DNA of 5,511 nucleotides, from positions 1-5,511 of the forward strand of contig DRQI01000248.1 of assembly GCA_011330545.1 (NCBI GenBank). Direction: 5' to 3'. The stretch's first letter is position 1; every line of letters starts with the position of its first letter. Under the pieces are notes generated by a model. It ran no database searches. It was not told where the DNA came from and was given only the letters and a program-made list of their open reading frames with translations. This document shows positions 1 through 4,834 of the stretch, piece after piece. This stretch comes from Flavobacteriia bacterium (GTDB lineage Bacteria; Bacteroidota; Bacteroidia; Flavobacteriales; Flavobacteriaceae). Both the position numbers and the translations under genes were made by a program.

Positions 1-231
1 AGAACCTTAAAACTTTTTATAAAACATACCAAAGCAAGTATACATGGCTCTGAGTTGAAATTAATTAATAACTTATCACACAGTGAAATTGCCAAAATAA
101 TCGGTACTTCTAAAAATGTAATCAACCGGCATATCCAACGGTTAAAGAACGATAATATATTACATGTTGACCGTAAACATATTGAAATTAAAAATTTAGA
201 AGGCTTGCTACACAAACTAAAACACCATTAG
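1..231 (+). CDS. Crp/Fnr-family transcriptional regulator, C-terminal part (5' end outside window)
   Basis: The reading frame is open from the first base and ends at TAG 229-231, giving the last 76 residues of a protein. Residues 25-54 of this fragment (LSHSEIAKIIGTSKNVINRH and onward to NDNIL) follow the Crp-type winged-helix pattern: a first helix 'LSHSEIAKIIG', a turn 'TSKNV', and a recognition helix 'INRHIQRLKND'. A wing-like strand and a final 'IEIKNLEGLLHKL' follow, as usual at the end of Crp/Fnr regulators. The cyclic-nucleotide-binding-like sensor domain must lie upstream and cannot be seen, so the signal sensed is unknown. It is followed by a hairpin and T-rich stretch and a long gene-free gap, so it is probably not cotranscribed with the stress genes, though it could regulate them. 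The family call rests on the DNA-binding domain only. Confidence 0.85.
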   Translation, partial: RTLKLFIKHTKASIHGSELKLINNLSHSEIAKIIGTSKNVINRHIQRLKNDNILHVDRKHIEIKNLEGLLHKLKHH

Positions 232-253
232 CCTAAAATTTAGTAATCTTATA

Positions 254-286
254 AACTTTCACAAAACCCATAAGAAAGTTATTTTT
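254..286 (+). terminator. probable weak intrinsic terminator of the Crp/Fnr-type gene
   Basis: The arms AACTTTC (254-260) and GAAAGTT (274-280) are perfectly complementary around a 13-base loop, and ATTTTTA follows at once. It lies 22 bases after the TAG of the regulator gene. The stem is short and AT-rich, so termination may be inefficient. Confidence 0.45.
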
Positions 287-383
287 ATAAAATCCTGAAA
301 ATGCTCATCTACAATCGGCCTTACCTTTTGGTTAATTTCAATATGTAGAATTTTAACTTGAACCCCATTTTTACAACTAAAAA

Positions 384-448
384 TGTATCGAGAACGCATT
401 CATTACAAAGTTCTAATACATAAAACGGGTTACACTGTTCGCGATACA
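384..448. repeat. imperfect inverted repeat in the intergenic region
   Basis: TGTATCGAGAAC (384-395) and GTTCGCGATACA (437-448) are inverted copies matching at 11 of 12 positions. Pairing can extend outward by AAAA (379-382) with TTTT (450-453) after one mismatch. The 41 bases between the arms include GTTCT (410-414), which can alternatively pair with AGAAC (391-395). GAAC/GTTC words also occur at 360, 495 and 503, so several alternative folds are possible. This could be a structured RNA, a regulator site, or the relic of a small mobile element. None of these is established. Confidence 0.5.
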
Positions 449-589
449 ATTTTCAAAAACAAACAAAAATACCCCTTTGTAAAACCGAGCTTGCGTTCAA
501 AAGAACCTTGCATTTTATTACCTTAAAACCTCAATTCTAATAATTAGCATTACTTATACACCATCCTGACCTCTTGTAATTTATTTTGA

Positions 590-620
590 TTCACACCGCG
601 ACTTAAAGTCACGGTGTGAA
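590..620. repeat. 31-base near-perfect palindrome / stem-loop
   Basis: The left arm TTCACACCG (590-598) pairs with CGGTGTGAA (612-620). Inside, GACTT (600-604) pairs with AAGTC (606-610) around the central A605. The only mismatch is C599 against A611. The flanks A589/T621 and TTTTG (584-588) / CAAAA (624-628) extend the pairing with a two-base bulge. No T-run follows on either strand, so it is not a standard intrinsic terminator. Such a site could bind a dimeric regulator as DNA, form an RNA hairpin, or belong to a dispersed repeat family of the genome. Confidence 0.75.
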
Positions 621-672
621 TACCAAAACTCCCTAATTTAATAAATACTTTTAAAATTATGTTAAAATCTTG

Positions 673-692
673 TTTAGGCACCTTTAGGTGTT
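673..692 (+). promoter_or_regulatory. putative operator: 10-base tandem half-sites with an embedded palindrome
   Basis: TTTAGG occurs at 673-678 and again at 683-688, exactly one helical turn apart (TTTAGGCACC followed by TTTAGGTGTT). The same stretch includes the perfect 12-base palindrome CACCTTTAGGTG (679-690). It ends about 22 bases before the putative -7 box at 714-721, where an activator touching the polymerase would bind. No matching regulator is identified, so this is inference from position and symmetry. Confidence 0.35.
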
Positions 693-721
693 TTCAAGCC
701 ATGCCACTCGGTATAATTTTG
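691..721 (+). promoter_or_regulatory. putative Bacteroidota-type promoter for the gene at 747
   Basis: TAATTTTG at 714-721 fits the Bacteroidota -7 consensus TAnnTTTG exactly, 25 bases before the start codon at 747. The expected -33 TTTG/TTG box is only weakly represented, by TTTTC at 691-695 with 18 bases between. The weak -33 box and the repeat just upstream suggest a promoter that depends on an activator or an alternative sigma factor. Confidence 0.5.
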
Positions 722-746
722 TTCCGGTAATTAAAAAGAATAGAAA

Positions 747-1265
747 ATGAACACAAACAAAGAAAGTGTAGCAGTGGCGGTATGCAAAACTCACACAGAA
801 GCAGAACAAGTAGTAAAAGAATTGCAACAATCGGGGTTCGATATGAAAAAATTATCGATTGTAGGCAAAGACTATTATGAAGAAGATAAAGTGGTAGGTT
901 TTTACAATACCAAAGATGTTGTTAAAAGTTGGGGCAAAGCAGGTGCCTTTTGGGGAGGAATTTGGGGACTCATTTTCGGAGCCGGCTTTTTCTTAATTCC
1001 AGGAATCGGCCCCGTTGTTATGGCAGGCCCCATAGTATCTTCTTTAGTAGGAGGCCTTGAAGGCGCTGTAGTAATCGGCGGATTATCAGCTTTGGGAGGC
1101 GCTTTGTTTAGTATCGGAATTCCCAAAGACAGTGTGCTTAAATATGAAAAAGAACTCAAAGCCAACAAATATTTGGTCATTGCCCACGGCACACAAGAAG
1201 ATATTGACAAGGCAAGAAATATTATGAATATCAACGATGAAGTTGATGTCACCATTCACCATTAA
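747..1265 (+). CDS. general stress protein 17M / YflT-like glycine-rich membrane protein
   Basis: This 172-residue protein has an N-terminal alpha/beta segment (about 5-45: 'SVAVAVCKTHTEAEQVVKEL', then 'KKLSIVGKDY') typical of the YflT/GSP17M general-stress domain. A glycine- and alanine-rich hydrophobic stretch follows (about 64-125) that can form two or three membrane helices or glycine-zipper hairpins ('FWGGIWGLIFGAGFFLIPGIGPVVM'-type composition). A C-terminal alpha/beta segment (about 126-172) resembles the second half of the same fold ('YLVIAHGTQEDIDKARNIM'). In Bacillus the family belongs to the sigma-B general stress response, but its molecular activity is unknown. The start at 747 follows an A-rich leader and the only good promoter box in the window. 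The next gene begins 26 bases after the stop, so this is likely the first gene of the stress transcript. The family is fairly clear and the function is not. Confidence 0.75.
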   Translation: MNTNKESVAVAVCKTHTEAEQVVKELQQSGFDMKKLSIVGKDYYEEDKVVGFYNTKDVVKSWGKAGAFWGGIWGLIFGAGFFLIPGIGPVVMAGPIVSSLVGGLEGAVVIGGLSALGGALFSIGIPKDSVLKYEKELKANKYLVIAHGTQEDIDKARNIMNINDEVDVTIHH

Positions 1266-1291
1266 TTAATAACAATTCAAATTCTACCAAC

Positions 1292-2236
1292 ATGAAAAAA
1301 GCAACTAAGTTTATCGTTGTATCTATTGTAACTACAAGCCTGTTATTGGCATCATGCCAATCTAAAACAGGTAAGGCTCCCGAAACAAAAAAGGGAAAAG
1401 ATACAGCAACAATTGAAATGCCGGCAAAATTAAATATGACCGAAGATGAGATTGCCTTGAGAGATCAAGAAAAAGCAAAAGAAAAAGTCTTGAAAGCAAA
1501 AGAAAAAATGACCTCTGAGGCATTAGAAGCTGTCTTAGAAACACAAAAAGCCATTCAGTTTCTTTCTAACAAAAAGAACAATGACGCAGTAAAAAGCCTT
1601 CAAAATGCACTCGGTAAAATAGCCATTGTTACCAAACGCTTTCCTGAACTAAAATTATTGCCAATTGATATTAATGTACAACGTAACGAATTGATAACAG
1701 ATATTAATACGGTAAAACAGGTAACGAAAGATGCAAAGAAAGCCTTAAAAAATGAGCAATTGCAAGAAGCAAGGGAATTACTTTCAGAATTGTCAAGTGA
1801 AATTGACATCACTACGGTAAGTATCCCATTGGCTACCTATCCAACGGCTATCAAATCGGCAATTCAATTGATAAACGAAAATAAAGTTGAAGAAGCAAGA
1901 GTATTGTTAATAGCAACCCTTGATGAGCTAGTTATTGAAAAAGAGATGATTCCAATTCCAATATTAAATGCAGAAGTAATGATTGAAGAGGCCACCCGAT
2001 TGCACTTAGAAGATAGCAAAGCCAATAATGGCGAAGTTATCAACCTCTTAGACAACGCTAGCTATCAATTACAACTTGCAGAAGTATTAGGATATGGCAA
2101 AAAAGACAAAATTTATACAGAATTACAACAAGATATTAAAACCTTAAAAAAAGAAGCAACGGCTAAATCTGATTTAAAAGATTTACTTGAAAAATTAAAA
2201 ATAAAACTAAAAAATTTCAACGAAAGGGTCTTTTAA
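1292..2236 (+). CDS. YfdX-family lipoprotein
   Basis: The protein has 314 residues. Residues 1-22 form a lipoprotein signal: a lysine-rich start, a hydrophobic core and the lipobox LASC with the acylated Cys22. The sequence after Cys22 (QSKTGK) has no cluster of acidic residues, so surface export is not indicated and a periplasm-facing membrane anchor is more likely. A polar charged linker (23-75) follows. Residues 75-270 match YfdX: the 'AVLETQKAIQFL' helix, 'LLPIDINV' (122-129), 'ARELLSEL', and the most typical part 'SIPLATYPTAIKSAIQLI' (177-194) with 'IPIPILNAE' (220-228) and 'AEVLGYG' (263-269). A Lys-rich C-terminal helix ends it. YfdX proteins are all-helical stress proteins; in E. coli the gene is under EvgA control and copies occur in the transmissible stress-tolerance locus. 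Molecular function is unsettled. Here the neighbours (a YflT-like protein before it, HdeD downstream) support an envelope-stress role. Confidence 0.88.
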   Translation: MKKATKFIVVSIVTTSLLLASCQSKTGKAPETKKGKDTATIEMPAKLNMTEDEIALRDQEKAKEKVLKAKEKMTSEALEAVLETQKAIQFLSNKKNNDAVKSLQNALGKIAIVTKRFPELKLLPIDINVQRNELITDINTVKQVTKDAKKALKNEQLQEARELLSELSSEIDITTVSIPLATYPTAIKSAIQLINENKVEEARVLLIATLDELVIEKEMIPIPILNAEVMIEEATRLHLEDSKANNGEVINLLDNASYQLQLAEVLGYGKKDKIYTELQQDIKTLKKEATAKSDLKDLLEKLKIKLKNFNERVF

Positions 2237-2301
2237 ATAAATGCACTTGTTTCAACCGGTAGAAAACAAAAAACAATTAGTAACATTAAATTATTTAAAT
2301 C

Positions 2302-2841
2302 ATGAAAAAAACAATTCTTACATTAGTATTAGCAGGATTTGCAGTTCAATCGTATGCACAAGACTTACTATTCGAAGCAAAAATTAAAAAAGAGGAAGTT
2401 CCTGAAGTGGTTATAGCATCTGTAGAAAAAGATTTCCCCGATTTTGTTGTCGACGAATACACCGCGGTTCCTTTAGAATTTATAGAAGAAGATGTTATTG
2501 TTGATAGGAACATTAAATCAAATGACGATTACGATACGTTCCAAATATCGTTGAGCAATAAGAACGAAAAACTCACTGCTACCTATTCTAAAGATGGTAA
2601 ATTAATAAGCACATTTGCTTATGGCAAAAATGTCTTATTGCCAAAAACCGTTCGAGATGCAGTGGCCAAAGCCTTTCCAAAATGGATATTTGTAGAAGAT
2701 ACTTACAAAATGGTAAGTTATACTAATGGCAAAAAAAATGAACGCTATAAAGTAATCATCAAAAAAGGCAATGAGATGAAAAAAGTGGTTGTAGATGCCA
2801 GTGGAAATATTATCAGTGTTCATAAAAAATTAAAATTATAA
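2302..2841 (+). CDS. secreted PepSY-like (BLIP-like) periplasmic protein
   Basis: This 179-residue protein starts with a clear Sec signal peptide: KK, a hydrophobic core, and likely cleavage after SYA at 19/20. The mature part has two related units. Each begins with a helix of the form 'VPEVVIASVEKDFPDF' (32-47) or 'LPKTVRDAVAKAFPKW' (113-128), followed by beta strands such as 'KLTATYSKDGKLIST' (90-104) and 'MKKVVVDASGNIIS' (159-172). This 'P..V...v...FP.w' plus 'D.dGkii' pattern is that of the PepSY-like / beta-lactamase-inhibitor-like family, which is common in Bacteroidota. A link to inhibiting beta-lactamase is not implied. The protein is probably periplasmic and binds an unknown partner. 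It follows the YfdX gene after 65 bases in which no clear promoter box was seen, and it precedes a strong stem-loop. Confidence 0.78.
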   Translation: MKKTILTLVLAGFAVQSYAQDLLFEAKIKKEEVPEVVIASVEKDFPDFVVDEYTAVPLEFIEEDVIVDRNIKSNDDYDTFQISLSNKNEKLTATYSKDGKLISTFAYGKNVLLPKTVRDAVAKAFPKWIFVEDTYKMVSYTNGKKNERYKVIIKKGNEMKKVVVDASGNIISVHKKLKL

Positions 2842-2862
2842 CAATATAAAATAGCGAGTACT

Positions 2863-2899
2863 ATAGTAGGGAAGGTATCGTCATATCTTCCCTAACTAT
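2863..2899 (+). promoter_or_regulatory. strong intercistronic stem-loop
   Basis: Between the PepSY-like gene and the coiled-coil gene, ATAGT (2863-2867) pairs with ACTAT (2895-2899), AGGGAAG (2868-2874) pairs with CTTCCCT (2887-2893), and G2875/T2886 plus TAT (2876-2878) / ATA (2883-2885) close a CGTC loop. Only A2894 is unpaired. TAGC (2852-2855) and GCTA (2900-2903) could add an outer stem. The sequence after it (ACTTGATTG) has no T-run, so a classical intrinsic terminator is doubtful. A role in mRNA processing, in stabilising the upstream message, or in partial termination is more likely. Confidence 0.6.
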
Positions 2900-2940
2900 G
2901 CTAACTTGATTGAAAAAACAAATTATTAAAAATAATTATC

Positions 2941-3678
2941 ATGAAAAATTTCATCGAAACCATCAAAAAGAAAGACAAAAAAATTACAAACTTCTTTGAA
3001 AAAAAAGAATTGGGAAAACTTGAAAAAATGTATGCCGAGTTGGAAGAAGAACACCAAGAAATTAGAGAAAATCTCAAAGAAGTTAACTATTTATTAGACT
3101 TGATAGAAAAACATCAGGTAGAAGCCACTGAGCAGCCTGACAAAAAAATAAAAGACCGTAACAATTGGCTAGAAAAAATTAAAAGTACTATTGAAAAAAT
3201 TCATGTATCAACTACTGAAAATTTATCTTCTGACGATATTGAATTCGTACAAAAAGAAAAAAGCAAATTGTTATTTGAGAAATCTCAATTAGAAAAAGAA
3301 CACCATCATATCCATCAATTACTAGCCAAAATTGACATTTATATGATGGACGCACGCAATACCGTTTGCAAAGAAATTACCAAAGGGTATGATATTGCCG
3401 ATGTAGGAGAAAAATTACTCGAACATTTCGGCAACCAACTAAACGAAGAAACCGATTATGATTCGGGCAGAAAAAAAATAATGAAATTTTTAGAAAGTTT
3501 ATTTTCTATTAATAAAATCAAAGCCCGCGAATTGGTTGACTTACTTGAAAAAAGTAGCGTAATTTACTATAAAACAGATTATTCAAATGTAATTACCATT
3601 CCTGATTACGATGATTTTATAGAATTTACAAGCCTAAATTACACACCCTTATTCGGTACTTGGTATATTAACGCTTAA
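2941..3678 (+). CDS. uncharacterised coiled-coil protein
   Basis: I do not recognise this 245-residue protein. It has no signal peptide and no membrane segment, so it should be cytoplasmic. Residues 20-60 and 98-135 are rich in Glu, Lys and Leu with heptad-like spacing ('LEKMYAELEEEHQEIRENL', 'QKEKSKLLFEKSQLEKEHHH') and probably form an antiparallel coiled-coil hairpin, linked by a polar region (61-97). A histidine cluster lies at 121-125 (HHHIH) and the only Cys is C143. Residues 175-211 ('GRKKIMKFLESLF' then 'ARELVDLLEKSSVIYYKTD') look like a small helix-helix-strand unit, vaguely winged-helix-like. The final stretch, about 212-245, is rich in Tyr, Phe and Asp. It lies 11 bases upstream of hdeD, so the two are probably translated from one message. 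The arrangement suggests a soluble partner or scaffold of the membrane proteins, but that is inference only. Confidence 0.8.
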   Translation: MKNFIETIKKKDKKITNFFEKKELGKLEKMYAELEEEHQEIRENLKEVNYLLDLIEKHQVEATEQPDKKIKDRNNWLEKIKSTIEKIHVSTTENLSSDDIEFVQKEKSKLLFEKSQLEKEHHHIHQLLAKIDIYMMDARNTVCKEITKGYDIADVGEKLLEHFGNQLNEETDYDSGRKKIMKFLESLFSINKIKARELVDLLEKSSVIYYKTDYSNVITIPDYDDFIEFTSLNYTPLFGTWYINA

Positions 3679-3689
3679 AAATTAGCACC

Positions 3690-4247
3690 ATGACACACAC
3701 AGTAAAATTTGCAAAAAATTGGTGGCTGCTTACCATTGTAGGACTAGCCATCACCTTATTAGGATTTTGGGTATATAAAAATCCGATTGAAAACTATATC
3801 GCCCTAAGCATTTTGTTTAGCGTAGTGATCTTTATTTCAGGAATTTTTGAAATTATATTTGCGATAACCAACTCAAAAATAATCAAAGGTTGGGGATGGA
3901 TGCTTACTTCAGGAATTTTTGACCTTATCATCGGTATTATTTTAGTAACCAAAGAAGATATAACCATGGCCATTTTGCCAATTATCTTTGGTATATGGCT
4001 GATATTTAGAGGTATTTCACAAGTAAGTAGGGGTATTTTAATCAAACAAGCCCATCTCAAAAATTGGGGATGGCCCATCATTGGCGGTTTTTTGGTAATT
4101 GCCTTTGGGTTTATGGTTATTTACAGTCCGCAATTCGGAGCAGCCAGTATTATTATATGGACAGCCCTGTCTTTAATTCTCTTGGGCCTATTAACCATTT
4201 TATTTTCAGTTATCATCAAAAAATTAAATACTATTTACAATGATTAA
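3690..4247 (+). CDS. hdeD: HdeD-family (DUF308) membrane protein
   Basis: This 185-residue integral membrane protein has six predicted helices (about 11-29, 36-60, 68-86, 92-112, 127-146, 150-175). Three related two-helix units are visible. Each starts with a tryptophan-containing segment followed by a Gly-rich helix: 'NWWLLTIVGLAITLLGFWV' (10-28), 'WGWMLTSGIFDLIIGIILV' (68-86) and 'WGWPIIGGFLVIAFGFMVI' (126-144). This is the HdeD/DUF308 pattern, and the length matches E. coli HdeD. HdeD takes part in acid resistance at high cell density in E. coli and is also found in the enterobacterial stress-tolerance locus. How it acts is not known. Its last codons overlap the next gene by 8 bases, so translation of the two is probably coupled. 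The symbol is given by family, not by proven orthology. Confidence 0.87.
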   Translation: MTHTVKFAKNWWLLTIVGLAITLLGFWVYKNPIENYIALSILFSVVIFISGIFEIIFAITNSKIIKGWGWMLTSGIFDLIIGIILVTKEDITMAILPIIFGIWLIFRGISQVSRGILIKQAHLKNWGWPIIGGFLVIAFGFMVIYSPQFGAASIIIWTALSLILLGLLTILFSVIIKKLNTIYND

Positions 4248-4593
4248 AGAAGTCAAATCACTCCATACCAATACACTCGTATATGAGTTGGAAGAATTTA
4301 TCAGCCAATATGAATTAGATATTATTGATAAAGGCATAGAAACTGTATTAAAAGATTTTGATACCGTAAACCTCATGCTGTATATTAATGTTGAAGGCGA
4401 AAATTTAGCCTCTTTTATCAAAGCATTTCAGCTAGGGATAAAATACTGGGACAAAATCAACAAAATAGCTTATATTGGAGATAAGAAAAAATGGAAAACC
4501 TTAATTGCCATAGATAATATATTTACAAAATTTAAAGAAAAATATTTTGACATCGACGAAATAGCAAAAGCTTGGGATTGGATAAATAATTGA
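4240..4593 (+). CDS. SpoIIAA-like / STAS-type protein (DUF3478 family)
   Basis: This 117-residue soluble protein has no signal peptide. It shows the alternating beta/alpha order of SpoIIAA-like proteins: an N-terminal strand, a helix 'IDKGIETVLKDF' (29-40), a strand 'VNLMLYINVEG' (43-53), a helix 'LASFIKAFQLG' (56-66), then 'KINKIAYIGDKKKWKTLI' (72-89) and the typical end 'FDIDEIAKAWDWI' (103-115), where an aromatic-rich helix closes the domain. The family resembles STAS/anti-anti-sigma folds, but I do not see the classic phosphorylatable Asp-Ser core motif, so a sigma-factor switch role is not supported. Related proteins have been linked to lipid or small-molecule binding. The ATG lies inside the end of hdeD (8-base overlap), which points to coupled translation and perhaps a shared function at the membrane. 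Confidence 0.75.
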   Translation: MIKEVKSLHTNTLVYELEEFISQYELDIIDKGIETVLKDFDTVNLMLYINVEGENLASFIKAFQLGIKYWDKINKIAYIGDKKKWKTLIAIDNIFTKFKEKYFDIDEIAKAWDWINN

Positions 4594-4600
4594 TTTACAA

Positions 4601-4828
4601 ATGAATAAAAAGAAACACAACCCATCTTTAAAAAGAATACTACTACTTTGTACAGTATATACTTTCTTATTTATTACCGTATTTTTCTTTTTAGATTATT
4701 ACGATTTTTATATCATCAACCCATATCTATTGCTAATTATATCATTTTTTTTGGGTATAATAGTTACCTTTATTCACGTTAAAAATAAAAAGAAATCAAG
4801 AATCGATGCTATTGTAAACAAATTATAA
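4601..4828 (+). CDS. small two-helix membrane protein of unknown function
   Basis: This 75-residue protein has a lysine-rich N-terminus (MNKKKHNPSLKR), two hydrophobic helices (about 12-31 and 42-60) separated by a short Tyr/Asp/Asn turn ('DYYDFYIINPY'), and a lysine-rich tail ('KNKKKSRIDAI'). By the positive-inside rule both ends face the cytoplasm. I do not recognise a family. It is 7 bases from the STAS-like gene and 6 from the MarC-type gene, so it is almost certainly translated from the same message and is not a chance frame. The layout resembles that of small LapA-like or PsiE-like accessory membrane proteins, but no diagnostic motif is present. Confidence 0.72.
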   Translation: MNKKKHNPSLKRILLLCTVYTFLFITVFFFLDYYDFYIINPYLLLIISFFLGIIVTFIHVKNKKKSRIDAIVNKL

Positions 4829-4834
4829 TACTAA

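Larger units (their letters stand above)
232..746. other. long intergenic region with inverted repeats and a promoter
   Basis: No convincing gene is found in these 515 bases. The stretch holds the putative terminator of the upstream regulator, an imperfect inverted repeat (384-395 / 437-448) in a zone rich in GTTC/GAAC words, a 31-base near-perfect palindrome at 590-620, and the promoter region of the gene starting at 747. The longest candidate reading frame I noted is a 47-codon one at 383-526 with no recognisable similarity. The length is large compared with the 3-99 base gaps elsewhere in the window, so this is either a regulatory region or the remains of an inserted element. Confidence 0.7.

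Noticed and set aside
360..506. Insertion sequence or integron attachment site
   Set aside because: There is no transposase remnant, no target-site duplication and no attC-type core sites. Only the imperfect inverted repeat is visible.
383..526. A 47-codon + strand reading frame starting MYRERIHYKVLIHKTGY with an A-rich leader
   Set aside because: It runs through the inverted-repeat zone, has no recognisable motif or coding-like composition, and frames of this length are common by chance. It is mentioned only because its start context is acceptable.
590..620. The palindrome as an E. coli-type CRP site (TGTGA-N6-TCACA)
   Set aside because: The TCACA and TGTGA words are in the opposite order and 17 bases apart, so it does not match the CRP half-site arrangement.
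590..628. The palindrome as a bidirectional intrinsic terminator
   Set aside because: No T-run follows the stem on either strand, and the upstream gene ends about 360 bases earlier with its own hairpin and T-rich stretch.
902..1255. A 117-codon open frame on the minus strand opposite the YflT-like gene
   Set aside because: It is the antisense shadow of a well-supported gene. Its Pro/Ser-rich, low-quality sequence and lack of start context argue against coding.
3794..4081. A 95-codon open frame on the minus strand opposite hdeD
   Set aside because: It lies wholly within a clear HdeD-family gene and gives an Ile/Pro-rich translation with no domain, typical of an antisense shadow of a membrane-protein gene.
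4240..4593. True anti-anti-sigma factor (SpoIIAA/RsbV) controlling a stress sigma factor
   Set aside because: The conserved phosphorylatable serine motif of that group is not seen and no anti-sigma kinase is present, so only the general fold family is claimed.
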